From Limnohabitans_A sp049655425 (GTDB lineage Bacteria > Pseudomonadota > Gammaproteobacteria > Burkholderiales > Burkholderiaceae_C): a stretch of 64,000 bases of DNA. Of this stretch, positions 34,381 through 43,622 are shown piece after piece. Location of the stretch: contig JBASJS010000003.1 of assembly GCA_049655425.1 (NCBI GenBank), positions 1,240,001 through 1,304,000 on the forward strand, read 5' to 3'. Position numbers and translations under genes: made by a program. The notes beneath the pieces are model-generated. The model was not told the origin of the DNA and did not search any database. It was given only the letters and a program-made list of their open reading frames with translations. Numbering within the stretch: the first letter of the stretch is position 1; every line of letters begins with the position of its first letter.

Positions 34381-35370
34381 ATGAGCATTCACCTTCAACG
34401 CCGCCAACTGATGACACAAGCTGCAGCTCTAAGCGCTGCAGCTTTTGCTGGCAACTCATGGGCGCAAAACAAAATTACATTGACCTATTCCGATATCGTG
34501 CCTGAAAACGACTCGCGTACGGCCATGCTACGCAGTGCATTCAGCACGCTGGGCGCAGACATTGATTTCAAATCACACCATGGTGGAACTTTGTACAAAC
34601 AAGGTACCGAGCCTGTCGCAATTCAACGCGGCAACCTCGATATGGCCAACATTGCCTCTGGTGACGTACAAAACCAAGTGCCTCAATTGAGCTTGCTGAT
34701 GGTGCCTTACCTGATTCGTGATGTGGCTCATCTGCGCAAAATGTGGGCGAGCGATGTAGGCGCCGAATTGAACAAACTTCTAGACGAAAAAATGGGCTTG
34801 CGCATTTTGGCCAATCCCTACATCGGCACACGCCATTTAGGCCTGCGTACGACTAAGAAAATCATGAAGCCTGCCGATTTAGCGGGCATTAAGCTTCGCA
34901 TGCCACCCGGTGAAGTTTGGCAATTTGTGGGAACAGCCATGGGAGCCAACCCTACCCCGCTTCCTTTCCCTGAGGTTTATACCGCCTTGCAAACTGGCGC
35001 TATCGATGCTCAAGACAATGCACTGCCTGCCGTTAAAAACATGAAGTTCTACGAAGTTTCAAAGCAAATTTCTTTGACGGGTCACCTGGTTGCAGCCAAT
35101 CACTTTGTGATCAGTTCCAAAAAATGGGCCGCCATGAGCTCTGATCAACAGCGGCGCGTACAAGCTGCAGCAAACAAAGTAGAAGAAGACATTACCAACA
35201 TGGCCCTGAAAGAAGAGGCTGAATTGGTAGCCTTCTTTAAGAAAGAAGGCTTAGACGTTTACACACCTGACTTACCCGCTTTCCGCAGTCAAGTGCTTGC
35301 GCAGTATGCCAAGTCTAAATATGCGGCAGGCTGGGTGCCAGGCATGATGGAACGCATCAATAAGCTGTAA
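34381..35370 (+). CDS. TRAP transporter solute receptor DctP
   Basis: About 329 residues from the ATG at 34381, with GGAGACC immediately upstream; a start at 34369 adds four residues. The signal has an RR pair (LQRRQLMTQAA) and ends SWAQN. Receptor hallmarks are SHHGGTLYKQGTEPVAIQRG, the conserved KLRMPPGEVWQFVGTAMGANPTPLPFPEVYTALQTGAIDAQDNALP region with its arginine, and a C-terminal LPAFRSQV. It heads a five-gene operon, dctP, dctQ, dctM, hydrolase, tetR, all closely spaced or overlapping. Confidence 0.94.
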   Translation: MSIHLQRRQLMTQAAALSAAAFAGNSWAQNKITLTYSDIVPENDSRTAMLRSAFSTLGADIDFKSHHGGTLYKQGTEPVAIQRGNLDMANIASGDVQNQVPQLSLLMVPYLIRDVAHLRKMWASDVGAELNKLLDEKMGLRILANPYIGTRHLGLRTTKKIMKPADLAGIKLRMPPGEVWQFVGTAMGANPTPLPFPEVYTALQTGAIDAQDNALPAVKNMKFYEVSKQISLTGHLVAANHFVISSKKWAAMSSDQQRRVQAAANKVEEDITNMALKEEAELVAFFKKEGLDVYTPDLPAFRSQVLAQYAKSKYAAGWVPGMMERINKL

Positions 35371-35385
35371 TTCGATCTAGCCAGA

Positions 35386-35910
35386 ATGAACTCAATGATG
35401 CGAATGTTACGACGATTTGCCGAGGGTGTCATGGTGGCCTTGATGGCCATCATGTTCACTGCTTTCATTGCTCAGGTGGTATTTAGGTACGTGCTCAATT
35501 TGCCTTTGGCATGGTCGGATGAAATTTGCAATTTCATCTGGCTGTGGGGCATTTTATGGGGTGCTTCATTTGTGATGAAAAATCACGAAGACATACGCTT
35601 TGACATGCTCTATAACCTGATGCCCCGACCGCTCAAAAGAAGTCTTACAACGCTGTCTAGCTTTGCGATAGTGCTTTTGTTGTTGGCCAGCCTTCCCGCA
35701 ACATGGTCGTTCATTGACTTCATGAAAGTTGAAAAATCTGCTGCGCTTGGTATTCCCATGAATTGGGTCTTTGGGCTCTATCTTGTATTTATTCTTGCCA
35801 TGTGCATTCGCCATTTAGACATTGCTTTCAATGCACTGCGTAATCGTCTCACCGAAGACGAGCACAGCCTAATCGATCAAGATCTTTTAAATTCAGGAAA
35901 CAAGTCATGA
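35386..35910 (+). CDS. TRAP transporter small permease DctQ
   Basis: A 174-residue protein with four membrane segments. The conserved region is FRYVLNLPLAWSDEICNFIWLWGILWGASF, and ALGIPMNWVFGLYLVF lies in the fourth helix. It sits 15 bases after dctP and overlaps dctM by four bases. With DctM it forms the membrane part of a sodium-driven importer. Confidence 0.93.
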   Translation: MNSMMRMLRRFAEGVMVALMAIMFTAFIAQVVFRYVLNLPLAWSDEICNFIWLWGILWGASFVMKNHEDIRFDMLYNLMPRPLKRSLTTLSSFAIVLLLLASLPATWSFIDFMKVEKSAALGIPMNWVFGLYLVFILAMCIRHLDIAFNALRNRLTEDEHSLIDQDLLNSGNKS

Positions 35911-37217
35911 GCGCTTTATTAGGGCTCAGCCCATTTACTTGGTGCGTCTTGGCTATTTTGGGATTGAGCTTGTTTGGGCTACCCATCGGCCTGTCCATGT
36001 TGGGTGCTTCTGTTTTTTATCTTCTGATTTCAGGACAAGACGTCGGCATTGCCGCTGAACAAATCCTCAATGGTCTTACCAACTCCTATACCTTACTGGC
36101 CATTCCCTTGTTCATCTTGGCCAGTGAACTCATGAACCTCGGGTCCTTGAGTGACAAATTATTGTCTTGGTGCAACGCGTTGGTGGGTCGTTTCAGAGGC
36201 GGCATGGGCCACGTTAACGTTGTGTCGTCTCTCATTTTTTCAGGCATGTCAGGGTCGGCCGTTGCTGATGTTGTAGGCGTAGGCAAGCTCACTATGGACA
36301 TGATGACAAAAGATGGCCGTTACACAAAGGCTTATGCAGGCGCCATCACAGCAGCGACAGCGGTTATCGGCCCCATCATTCCCCCTTCTATCCCATTGGT
36401 CCTGTATGCATTAATTTCTGACACCTCCATAGGCTATTTGTTTGCAGCAGGCGTGGTGCCAGGTTTGGTCATGACAGTGGTCATGATGGGCCTCAACGCC
36501 TATTTGGCACACAAACGAAATTTTCCTGTTGAGCCCGCAGTACCAATGCGCGAATTTTTGCCACTTACGGTCAAGGCTATGCCAGCGCTCATGATGCCTG
36601 TTGTGTTGTTGGGCGGTATCTACAGTGGCATCATGACGCCCACAGAGGCTGCTGCTGTCGCTGCGCTTTACACCTTGGTTATTTCAGTGGTGCTGTATCG
36701 CTCCGTGACACCATCTGGCATGTACAACTCATTGCTCAACAGTGGCCGTCAAATGACCACCATTGGCCTTCTGATTGCCGGAGCAATGGTTTTTAATTAC
36801 GTGGTAGCCAAGGAAGAGATTCCCAAAGATGTACAAACTTGGTTAGCGGGTTTTCAGCTCAGCAAAGATGGTTTCTTGTTATTGGTCAACATCACTTTGC
36901 TTATTTTGGGTTGCTTGTTAGAGGGTGGCACAATTTTGCTGGTCATCGTGCCTATTTTTATCCCTGCGGCTCAAGCCTTGGGCATTGACATGGTTCACTT
37001 TGGCTTGGTGGTTACGATCAATCTCATGATTGGCCTTATCACGCCACCTTATGGGCTACTGCTCTTCATAGTTGCCAGCATGTCAAAACAACCCCTAGGG
37101 CCATTGATCAAGGAAACACTTCCTTGGGTTTTTGTACTTGTTGCCGCGCTGATGGTCATGACCTATGTGCCTGAAACCGTTTTATGGCTTCCCAAACTGC
37201 TCGGCTACAAGGGCTAA
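35907..37217 (+). CDS. TRAP transporter large permease DctM
   Basis: 436 residues with about 12 membrane segments. Typical regions are SGMSGSAVADVVGVGKLTMDMM, IGPIIPPSIPLVLYALIS and ITPPYGLLLFIVAS, the last two containing the paired proline motifs of the two transport halves. Its ATG overlaps the dctQ stop (ATGA). The alpha/beta hydrolase gene follows after 23 bases. Confidence 0.95.
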   Translation: MSALLGLSPFTWCVLAILGLSLFGLPIGLSMLGASVFYLLISGQDVGIAAEQILNGLTNSYTLLAIPLFILASELMNLGSLSDKLLSWCNALVGRFRGGMGHVNVVSSLIFSGMSGSAVADVVGVGKLTMDMMTKDGRYTKAYAGAITAATAVIGPIIPPSIPLVLYALISDTSIGYLFAAGVVPGLVMTVVMMGLNAYLAHKRNFPVEPAVPMREFLPLTVKAMPALMMPVVLLGGIYSGIMTPTEAAAVAALYTLVISVVLYRSVTPSGMYNSLLNSGRQMTTIGLLIAGAMVFNYVVAKEEIPKDVQTWLAGFQLSKDGFLLLVNITLLILGCLLEGGTILLVIVPIFIPAAQALGIDMVHFGLVVTINLMIGLITPPYGLLLFIVASMSKQPLGPLIKETLPWVFVLVAALMVMTYVPETVLWLPKLLGYKG

Positions 37218-37240
37218 TCGCTCGCATTTATTGAACTCAC

Positions 37241-38209
37241 ATGACAAACAGTCTGCCCCACCCTGCACCTCTTGATCCTGTATTGGCAAGTATCGGCCAA
37301 CGCTGGCGAGATGCTCAAATTCCTGACATCTATGAAGGCTGCCTAGAACCGCACGGAGGCCCGGTCAGTAGAGAACGTGCCCGAAATGTTCGCGGATTTT
37401 TCTACCCCAAACCAGATCTCCCCAAAGGCCTCATTGAAAAGCGCACCATTGATGGAAAAGCCTACGGCGTTGAGTACAACATTCCTGTTCAGATCATTTG
37501 GCCTCACGATACGCCCAGCCTGAAAAAGCCTCTCAACACCTTGGTCTACTTTCATGGCGGTGGCTTTGTCGTGGGTGATTTGGACTCTCACGAAGCTCAT
37601 GCTGTCAGGCTAGCCAACGAATCAGAGTGCATCGTCGTCAACGTCGACTATCGGTTAGCGCCTGAGCATCGATTCCCTGCAGCATACGATGACTGTTTAG
37701 CTGTCACCCAGTGGGCGTACCAAAACATCGATCAATTAGGACGGCAACCCAAGAGATTTGCCATCGGTGGCGACAGTGCTGGCGGTAACTTGGCAGCAGC
37801 TGTTGCCATTGCCTGCCGTGACTTAGGCATTCAGCTCGCAGCTCAATTGCTGCTATACCCCGCTACTGATTTGCTACGATTAAAGGGCATGCCCGAGAAA
37901 GCCTATTTGGGCGAAGAGAATCTTGAACGACTTGGCCTAGATCCGCGCGCCTCGCCTAAGTACGCCAAGACACATGTAGGCTTGGCGCCTACCATTTTGG
38001 GGGTAGGGCCCCATGACTTTCTTTATGCAGACAACATGGCTTATGCCTCTATTTTGAGAGACGCCCAAGTGCCTTTGACACTGAGAGAGTTCCCTACACT
38101 TAACCATGGTTTTTTTAGCTACACAAGCATCTCAGCAGATAGTTTGGCTGCGGCACGATTAATGTGCGCCGATTTAAAATCGCACTTTGATCTTGCAGGC
38201 AAAGCATGA
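37241..38209 (+). CDS. alpha/beta hydrolase, hormone-sensitive lipase type
   Basis: 322 residues with the HSL-family oxyanion motif HGGGFVVGD, the nucleophile GDSAGGN (Ser) and the active-site His in NHGFF. The catalytic Asp probably lies in GPHDFLYADN. It is an esterase for short-chain or aromatic esters, encoded inside the TRAP operon, and so probably cleaves the imported ester or a derivative. Its stop overlaps the tetR start by four bases. Confidence 0.93.
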   Translation: MTNSLPHPAPLDPVLASIGQRWRDAQIPDIYEGCLEPHGGPVSRERARNVRGFFYPKPDLPKGLIEKRTIDGKAYGVEYNIPVQIIWPHDTPSLKKPLNTLVYFHGGGFVVGDLDSHEAHAVRLANESECIVVNVDYRLAPEHRFPAAYDDCLAVTQWAYQNIDQLGRQPKRFAIGGDSAGGNLAAAVAIACRDLGIQLAAQLLLYPATDLLRLKGMPEKAYLGEENLERLGLDPRASPKYAKTHVGLAPTILGVGPHDFLYADNMAYASILRDAQVPLTLREFPTLNHGFFSYTSISADSLAAARLMCADLKSHFDLAGKA

Positions 38210-38892
38210 AAGACTCTCCAAGCGCCACCCAAACCATCAGCGAGTCAGGCGACAACATAGATGCATCTGGCATCGTCATTTCAGACATTTTAGAAGTGGC
38301 CACGCGTGAATTTGCTGCGCATGGATTGGCGGGTGCTAGGATTGAAAAAATTCAGCAACAAACGCGCACCAGTAAGCGCATGATTTACTACCACTTTGGA
38401 TCCAAAGAAGGTTTATACCGCGCAGTGATTGAGCGAGCTTTTGAAATGGCACGCGAAGTGGACAAGGATTTCGATCCCCAAAAGGGGACGCCAGAGCAAG
38501 CGCTCAAGCAAATTGCCAACAATGCATTCGAAGCGTTTACCCAAAATCCATCGTTTGTTCGACTTCTGACTTTTGAAAACTTAGCGGGTGCGCCCTACAT
38601 TCGTCAATCTCAGCACGCTTCGCGGCTCAATCGAATGGCCATGGCTGATTTAGAAAGTGTCCTAAAAAGAGGCCATGCCGATGGCAGCATTCGCAAAGAT
38701 GTCAAACCTCTAGATGTCTACATCAACATGGTAGGACTTTGTTACTACCATGTGGCTCACTATGCTGGATATTTGGCGGCAGGATTTCAGTCCAAGGAGA
38801 GTAGCCGAATTCAAAGCGACGCCTTTCACAAGCAAAGAAGACGTGCTATTCAAGATGCCTGTTGGCGTTATGTCAAAGCTGAAAAGCAGTAA
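38206..38892 (+). CDS. TetR-family regulator
   Basis: 228 residues: a DNA-binding HTH at about 25-80 (ILEVATREFAAHGLAGARIEKIQQQTRTSKRMIYYHFGSKEGLY is the family pattern) and a C-terminal ligand domain with PLDVYINMVGLCYYH. The start overlaps the hydrolase stop (ATGA), so the regulator is made as part of the operon, which suggests autoregulation through the candidate operator at 34307. Confidence 0.93.
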   Translation: MKDSPSATQTISESGDNIDASGIVISDILEVATREFAAHGLAGARIEKIQQQTRTSKRMIYYHFGSKEGLYRAVIERAFEMAREVDKDFDPQKGTPEQALKQIANNAFEAFTQNPSFVRLLTFENLAGAPYIRQSQHASRLNRMAMADLESVLKRGHADGSIRKDVKPLDVYINMVGLCYYHVAHYAGYLAAGFQSKESSRIQSDAFHKQRRRAIQDACWRYVKAEKQ

Positions 38893-38901
38893 ATTTTGAC
38901 A

Positions 38902-38921
38902 GGTTGTTTGCAACCAATTTT
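38902..38921 (+). terminator. weak terminator after the TRAP-tetR operon
   Basis: GGTTG, TTTG, CAACC forms a short hairpin followed by AATTTTG, ten bases after the tetR stop. The stem is only five base pairs. Confidence 0.35.
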
Positions 38922-39107
38922 GATGGCAAGGATTTAGTGAATTAATTTTTTCATAGCAAGTTCCACGGATAAGAGACGACATGTATTACGAGCCCGGCAA
39001 CAGCAAAGCACTGCTGGCTGGTCTTTAAGGCTCTGATGACAAAGTTCAGACGGAAAACAAACGCTGAAATTGAAACCTATATTTAAACTTAGCAATCTTG
39101 CGATTTG

Positions 39108-40622
39108 CTAACTGACAACACCCAAATGCCAAGGCACGAACTCATGATCGCCCAGTCCTAGTAACTCGCTTTTGGTTCGTTGTCCTGAAGCATGCTTAAG
39201 AAGGTCTTCGAATATTCTCTGACCCATTTCTTGAACACTGACTTCGCCGTCCAAAATCAAACCACAATTCACGTCCATGTCCTCTTCCAAACGCTTGAAC
39301 ATTTCGGTGTTACTGGCAAGTTTGACCGTTGGAGCCGGGCGAGAACCAAACATAGAACCGCGACCAGTTGTAAAGCAAATCAAATTCGCACCACTTGCAA
39401 TTTGTCCGGTGACAGCCACTGGGTCGTAGCCTGGCGAGTCCATGAAAACAAATCCTTTTTGCGTTATGGGTTCGGCGTATTCGTAAAAGGCTTGGAGCGG
39501 TGTGGATCCCGCCTTCATGGCTGACCCCAGAGATTTTTCAAATATATTTGCCAAGCCACCTTGCTGGTTGCCATGACCTACTACGCCGTTGAACTGAACG
39601 TTTGTACCGCGGGTATATTCTGACCACCAAGCTAATTTGTCTAATAACTTTTGGCCCACTTCAGGTGTAATGGCGCGGCGTGTAAGCATGTGCTCTACGC
39701 CATGAATTTCAGGTGTTTCAGACAAAATAGCTGTACCACCGTGCTTGACCAAGATGTCCATGGCAGCACCCAATGCAGGATTGCAGGTGATGCCGGAAAA
39801 GCCGTCTGAGCCACCACACTCTAAACCGATTGAAATATGACTGGCGGGCACAGAACTGCGCTGAACATTGTTTGCATCAAACAACATGCTTTGCACAGCG
39901 GCAATACCTGCTTGAATGGTTGCACGCGTGCCGCCCGTGTCTTGCATGACCAAGGTTTGCATCAGTTGACTAGATCTTAGCTCTTGCGATGCGACCAAGT
40001 CAGCAACCTGGTTTCGCTCACACCCCAAACCAACAATAAGCGCACCAACAACGTTTGGGTGGCGAACATAGCCTGCGATAGTTCGGCGTAGCAAGTCAAA
40101 ATGCGGACTAGGTGAAGCCATGCCACAACCTGTGGTTTGGGCAAAGGCCACAACACCATCAATATTCGGAAAATCTGCTAAACGCTCAGGTGTGAAATGC
40201 GCTGCAATTTTATGGATCACAGTCGCTGAACAATTGACTGATGAAAATATGCCTATGAAGTTTCGGGTCCCGACGCGGCCATCGGGCCGAACCAAACCCA
40301 TGAACCGAGCTTGGTGAGCTTCTGGCAATACGTCTACGGTTTGAACGTCTACACCAAATGCGGGATCATGATAAAAATCTGCCAAAGCAAGGTTATGGCC
40401 ATGAACGTGTTCACCTGGTGCTATGTCTCTTGTAGCAACACCAATTTCGGTGTTGTATTTCAGAATTCGCGCGCCTTTGGCGATAGGCAATGCTGCAATT
40501 TTGTGTCCTGCTGGCACTTGGGCACGCGCTTTAATTTGCCATTGATGTAAATTCTCACCCAAAGCCAAAGGCCGCTTGGCGACCAGAACATTGTCATTGC
40601 CGTGGAGGCGTATCAGCGGCAT
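39108..40622 (-). CDS. UxaA/GarD-family sugar-acid dehydratase
   Basis: A full-length, 504-residue member of the altronate/galactarate dehydratase family. The N-terminal SAF domain covers about residues 1-95, followed by the family marker RPDGRVGTRNFIGI and a large domain. GCGMASPSPHFD, GLGCERNQ, LECGGSDGFSGITCNPALG and GRGSMFGSRPAPTVKLASN provide the iron-linked active site. Relatives dehydrate altronate, galactarate or similar sugar acids. It overlaps no partner hexuronate gene, but the Bug gene starts two bases upstream in the leftward operon and may import its substrate. Confidence 0.92.
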   Translation of the reverse strand: MPLIRLHGNDNVLVAKRPLALGENLHQWQIKARAQVPAGHKIAALPIAKGARILKYNTEIGVATRDIAPGEHVHGHNLALADFYHDPAFGVDVQTVDVLPEAHQARFMGLVRPDGRVGTRNFIGIFSSVNCSATVIHKIAAHFTPERLADFPNIDGVVAFAQTTGCGMASPSPHFDLLRRTIAGYVRHPNVVGALIVGLGCERNQVADLVASQELRSSQLMQTLVMQDTGGTRATIQAGIAAVQSMLFDANNVQRSSVPASHISIGLECGGSDGFSGITCNPALGAAMDILVKHGGTAILSETPEIHGVEHMLTRRAITPEVGQKLLDKLAWWSEYTRGTNVQFNGVVGHGNQQGGLANIFEKSLGSAMKAGSTPLQAFYEYAEPITQKGFVFMDSPGYDPVAVTGQIASGANLICFTTGRGSMFGSRPAPTVKLASNTEMFKRLEEDMDVNCGLILDGEVSVQEMGQRIFEDLLKHASGQRTKSELLGLGDHEFVPWHLGVVS

Positions 40623-40625
40623 GGA

Positions 40626-41609
40626 TTAACTTTTCAAAAGTTCTTTTAGTTTTAGCTTATCAATCAGTTGGGTTTCTTTTCTGAAGATCTGCGCTACATA
40701 AGCTTCGTAATCTGGCCCATCCAAATACAAAACAGGTGCATCAATTTTGTCGCACGCTTGTTTGAATTCTGAGCTCATAGTTGCCGAACGGAAGGCTTGG
40801 CGCAATCTGTTTGCTACAGTTGGATCCAGCCCTTTGGGTGCGCCTATGCCATTTGGGGCATCTACAACAACATTGAAACCTGCCTCCTTCAAAGTTGGTG
40901 CATCTTTAAATCGGCCGACACGCTGCTCACCCCAAGTTGCCAGAAGGTTCATTTTTCCGGCTTCAACATGAGGTGCCCAAGAAGAAGAATCCGCAAGCAC
41001 GTCTACGTGCCCACCCAATACAGCTTGCAGGGCATCGGCACCGCCCTTGAAGGGAATGTGGTTGAATTTGATCCCGGCAGCCATTGCAAATTCTTCCATA
41101 CCTACGTGCGTAGCTCCACCCACGCCAGAATGTGCGTAAGTAATCTTGCCTGGATTAGCTCGAGCTTCTGCAACCAGCTCTTGCAGATTTTTATATCTGC
41201 TTCCTGTTAGTGTAGCGATACCAAAAGTTTGACCTGATGTACGCGCGACATAAGTTAAATCTTTTAAAGGGTCAATGCTGACAGAACCCAATTGAGAAAA
41301 CCGCGTTACCGATATTGGAATTTGCCCTATCGTGTAACCATCTGGTTTTGCAGCAACCATTGCTTTAAGGCCAATCATGCCTGAAGCACCCACTTTATTT
41401 TCAACTGCTATAGGTTGCCCTAATTCTCTGCTGGCTGCAACACAAAGTGCTCGCATCGTTTGATCGGCAGTGCCGCCTGCAGGCCAGGGACAAATGAAAG
41501 TGATGGGCTTTTCTGGATAAGTTGCTGCAAAACTGGGCAATGAAAAAACCAATGGACTGCTGGCTACGGCCAAGACTTTTTGTCCAAACAAACGACGAGA
41601 TTGACGCAT
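40626..41609 (-). CDS. Bug-family receptor paired with a sugar-acid dehydratase
   Basis: About 327 residues from the ATG at 41609; the frame to 41654 is open but less likely. The N-terminus MRQSRRLFGQKVLAVASSP has a twin-arginine-like pair and ends PSFAA. TYPEKPITFICPWPAGGTADQ is followed by IAVENKVGASGMIGLKAM. The dehydratase gene starts three bases downstream. The divergent LysR gene starts about 100 bases away. A sugar acid such as galactarate is a plausible ligand, inferred from the dehydratase. Confidence 0.93.
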   Translation of the reverse strand: MRQSRRLFGQKVLAVASSPLVFSLPSFAATYPEKPITFICPWPAGGTADQTMRALCVAASRELGQPIAVENKVGASGMIGLKAMVAAKPDGYTIGQIPISVTRFSQLGSVSIDPLKDLTYVARTSGQTFGIATLTGSRYKNLQELVAEARANPGKITYAHSGVGGATHVGMEEFAMAAGIKFNHIPFKGGADALQAVLGGHVDVLADSSSWAPHVEAGKMNLLATWGEQRVGRFKDAPTLKEAGFNVVVDAPNGIGAPKGLDPTVANRLRQAFRSATMSSEFKQACDKIDAPVLYLDGPDYEAYVAQIFRKETQLIDKLKLKELLKS

Positions 41610-41648
41610 GGTGATGTCTCCAATTAGTACAACTATTCTGGCGCGCCT

Positions 41649-41686
41649 ATTCATAACTATCTAATGAATATTTGTACTATATTCAT
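41649..41686. promoter_or_regulatory. three half-sites, candidate LysR operator
   Basis: ATTCAT (41649), ATGAAT (41664) and ATTCAT (41681) lie between the divergent Bug and LysR starts and pair as two overlapping inverted repeats. Multiple half-sites spaced by about one to one and a half helical turns are usual for LysR tetramers. Confidence 0.4.
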
Positions 41687-41710
41687 AACCTTTTTAGAAT
41701 AATTGAAAAA

Positions 41711-42700
41711 ATGACGAATAGCATTGATCGAGTCCTCAGATCCAATCTCAAGCTCAAACATTTGCAACTGATCGTTGCACTGGATCAGCTAAGGCATTTG
41801 GGAAAGACGGCTGAGTTCCTTGCTATCACACAACCTGCGGTCTCCAAAACCCTGGCAGAAATAGAACGCATGTTTGAACACACTTTGTTCAATCGTTCGA
41901 CAAGAGGTACGGAGCCCACGCTCTATGGCGAAAGCGTGATCCGATTTGCCAAAAAAGTTTTAAATGAATTTGAAAGAACTAAAGAGGAATTGGAAGACAC
42001 ATTAACTGGAGCCTCCGGAAAAATCAATGTAGGTGCAATGGTTGTTGCGATGCCAACACTACTCAGCCCAGCTATTGCCAGATTAAAGAAAGCATCAAGT
42101 AATACTCGAATTTTTGTAGAGGAAGGCGATCTCAACCGCTTGCTACCGCGTCTTCGAAGTGGCGAATTAGACTTGCTGGTCGGCCGCCTTGAACCAGGTT
42201 ACGCGGCCCCAGATTTAAAAACAGAAGTGCTATACAGCCAAACTATGTGTTTGGTCGTGAACACATCTCATGCCTTGGCAAAGAAAAGAAAAGTGTCTTG
42301 GCAAGACTTGGCACATTCAGCTTGGGTAGTTCCGCCTGCGTGGGCGTCTTCTCGCACAAAACTAATTCAAGCCTTTTACCAACAAGGACTCAATCCACCC
42401 AATAATTTGATTGAAACAGCTTCATTTTTGGCCATCTTTGATGCAATCATCGACCAAGGAGCCGTAGGGTTTGTGGCTCAAGAAATAGGAATCCATTTTC
42501 AAAAGAAAGGACTTTTCAAAATTTTGCCACTTGCACTCAATATGGATCTGCCACCCGTGGGACTTATCACGCTGCATGGCCAAAGAATAAGTCTATCTAC
42601 TCAAAGTCTAATCAATTTTCTAAGAAATTTGGCTAAAGAAAAAGCGCAGACCGAAAGCGCGCAAAGTAGCTTTTATAGTGGTGGGCCCACCAGGACTTGA
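41711..42700 (+). CDS. LysR-type regulator with a tail read from tRNA-derived DNA
   Basis: About 329 residues from the ATG at 41711 (a start at 41672 adds 13). The winged helix is at about 12-70 (LKLKHLQLIVALDQLRHLGKTAEFL, QPAVSKTLAEIERMFEHTLFNR) and the effector domain runs to about 300. It probably regulates the divergent Bug-dehydratase operon. The frame runs into R5: the last residues SGGPTRT and the stop codon are read from the displaced tRNA 3' end (stop in the T-arm sequence). The upstream bases resemble those after the LysR gene of cassette 1, so a native stop may have been lost. Confidence 0.92.
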   Translation: MTNSIDRVLRSNLKLKHLQLIVALDQLRHLGKTAEFLAITQPAVSKTLAEIERMFEHTLFNRSTRGTEPTLYGESVIRFAKKVLNEFERTKEELEDTLTGASGKINVGAMVVAMPTLLSPAIARLKKASSNTRIFVEEGDLNRLLPRLRSGELDLLVGRLEPGYAAPDLKTEVLYSQTMCLVVNTSHALAKKRKVSWQDLAHSAWVVPPAWASSRTKLIQAFYQQGLNPPNNLIETASFLAIFDAIIDQGAVGFVAQEIGIHFQKKGLFKILPLALNMDLPPVGLITLHGQRISLSTQSLINFLRNLAKEKAQTESAQSSFYSGGPTRT

Positions 42701-42704
42701 ACCT
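42679..42704 (-). repeat. R5: truncated copy of the displaced tRNA 3' end
   Basis: Twenty-six bases, from the CCA end through most of the T arm, match the intact tRNA exactly, then the match stops before the variable region. The common block seen in R1-R4 is absent, so a deletion has removed it. The left flank (GCAGACCGAAAGCGC, then AGTAGCTTTTATAG) matches that of R2. Confidence 0.85.
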
Positions 42705-42715
42705 CCTTCAAAAAG

Positions 42716-43405
42716 TTACCAATAAGCAGGTTTTTGCGCAGGTTTCTTCTTTGTATTGACACTTATAGGCAACTGAGAAAGTCCAAGTTCGATATCCAAA
42801 ATATGCTGCCGAACCCAATCTACTTTGTTAGTCAAACTTTTGTTTGAAACAGCACCTCCAGTTAATCCCTTATCTCGCAGAGGTACGACAAGGCCTAGCC
42901 GTATATTGGGCGCATCCAATCGAACCAAATGCAACGCTGGCTCCAGATCGCTGTCGTTTGAACAAATGACTTGCTGATTGCATTCACCACGTATTGCATC
43001 TCTATAAACTTGTAATGCCAAGTTCACGTCGGTTTGTTTCTCCTCGATCATCCAGACCGGTGTGAGGTTCTGTTTGTTAGGCACTTTACCATCAACATAA
43101 GAAGGCACGTTGGTTGTACCAAAGATGTGAAATCCCTGAATGATTTGAATCAACTCACCATGAGTCGCTTTTAAGGCACGGTGATATTGCGTCTGCGCGT
43201 GTGCTGATGCTTCACCATGCCGTGCGTAGGAAGCTTTGACTGGTGAAGTGAAGTACTTAATGCAAATGACGGTTGCACTGGGATCTTGAGGTCTGAGAAT
43301 TTGGTCGCGAAACAAAGTCCCCAAATCTAACCATTTATAAGGCGTCCGCTTGAGCCTTGAATAATAGAGGTTGTAGCCGTCTACATAAATGATTGTTGGT
43401 GACAA
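42716..43405 (-). CDS. NYN-domain (PIN-like) putative nuclease
   Basis: 229 residues beginning MSPTIIYVDGYNLYYSRLK, the NYN/DUF88 opening with the first active-site Asp. Asp residues in EEKQTDVNLALQVYRDA and in ICSNDSDLEPAL complete the four-acid PIN-like centre (VDGYN, TDVNLA, SNDSD). The C-terminus is lysine-rich (NTKKKPAQKPAYW). NYN proteins cleave RNA, and some act in defence or RNA turnover. It is the only gene of cassette 5, between R5 and the intact tRNA. No antitoxin or partner is visible, and the target is unknown. Confidence 0.85.
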   Translation of the reverse strand: MSPTIIYVDGYNLYYSRLKRTPYKWLDLGTLFRDQILRPQDPSATVICIKYFTSPVKASYARHGEASAHAQTQYHRALKATHGELIQIIQGFHIFGTTNVPSYVDGKVPNKQNLTPVWMIEEKQTDVNLALQVYRDAIRGECNQQVICSNDSDLEPALHLVRLDAPNIRLGLVVPLRDKGLTGGAVSNKSLTNKVDWVRQHILDIELGLSQLPISVNTKKKPAQKPAYW

Positions 43406-43424
43406 TTTGTGCGCCTAGAAAGTA

Positions 43425-43450
43425 AAAAGGCCATCTTTCGATGGCCTTTT
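43425..43450. terminator. strong bidirectional terminator
   Basis: AAAAGGCCATC and GATGGCCTTTT form a perfect eleven-base stem with a four-base TTTC loop and T tracts on both sides. It lies between the NYN start and the tRNA and would stop leftward transcription coming from the tRNA. Confidence 0.85.
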
Positions 43451-43622
43451 CGCCCTAAGCCCGAGCCAACTAAATGACACTGCGAAGGGATTGTGATTGC
43501 ATTCTAGTGCGTTTGTTTGAAGTCTTGACGACTACATCTACTTTTGTAACTAAAAGAAAGGTGCTAACAAAGTGACTAGTACAAACTGGAAACGATGTCT
43601 CCAGTATGTACCACTTTAAAAG

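Noticed and set aside
38981..39028. Short frame MYYEPGNSKALLAGL as a remnant of a flavin-reductase N-terminus
   Set aside because: The first six residues resemble such proteins, but 15 residues without further similarity are too little to call.
8989..43622. Integrase, transposase or recombinase gene in the cassette region
   Set aside because: All sizable frames were assigned to other families and none shows a tyrosine or serine recombinase or DDE pattern. Small remnants cannot be excluded without a search.
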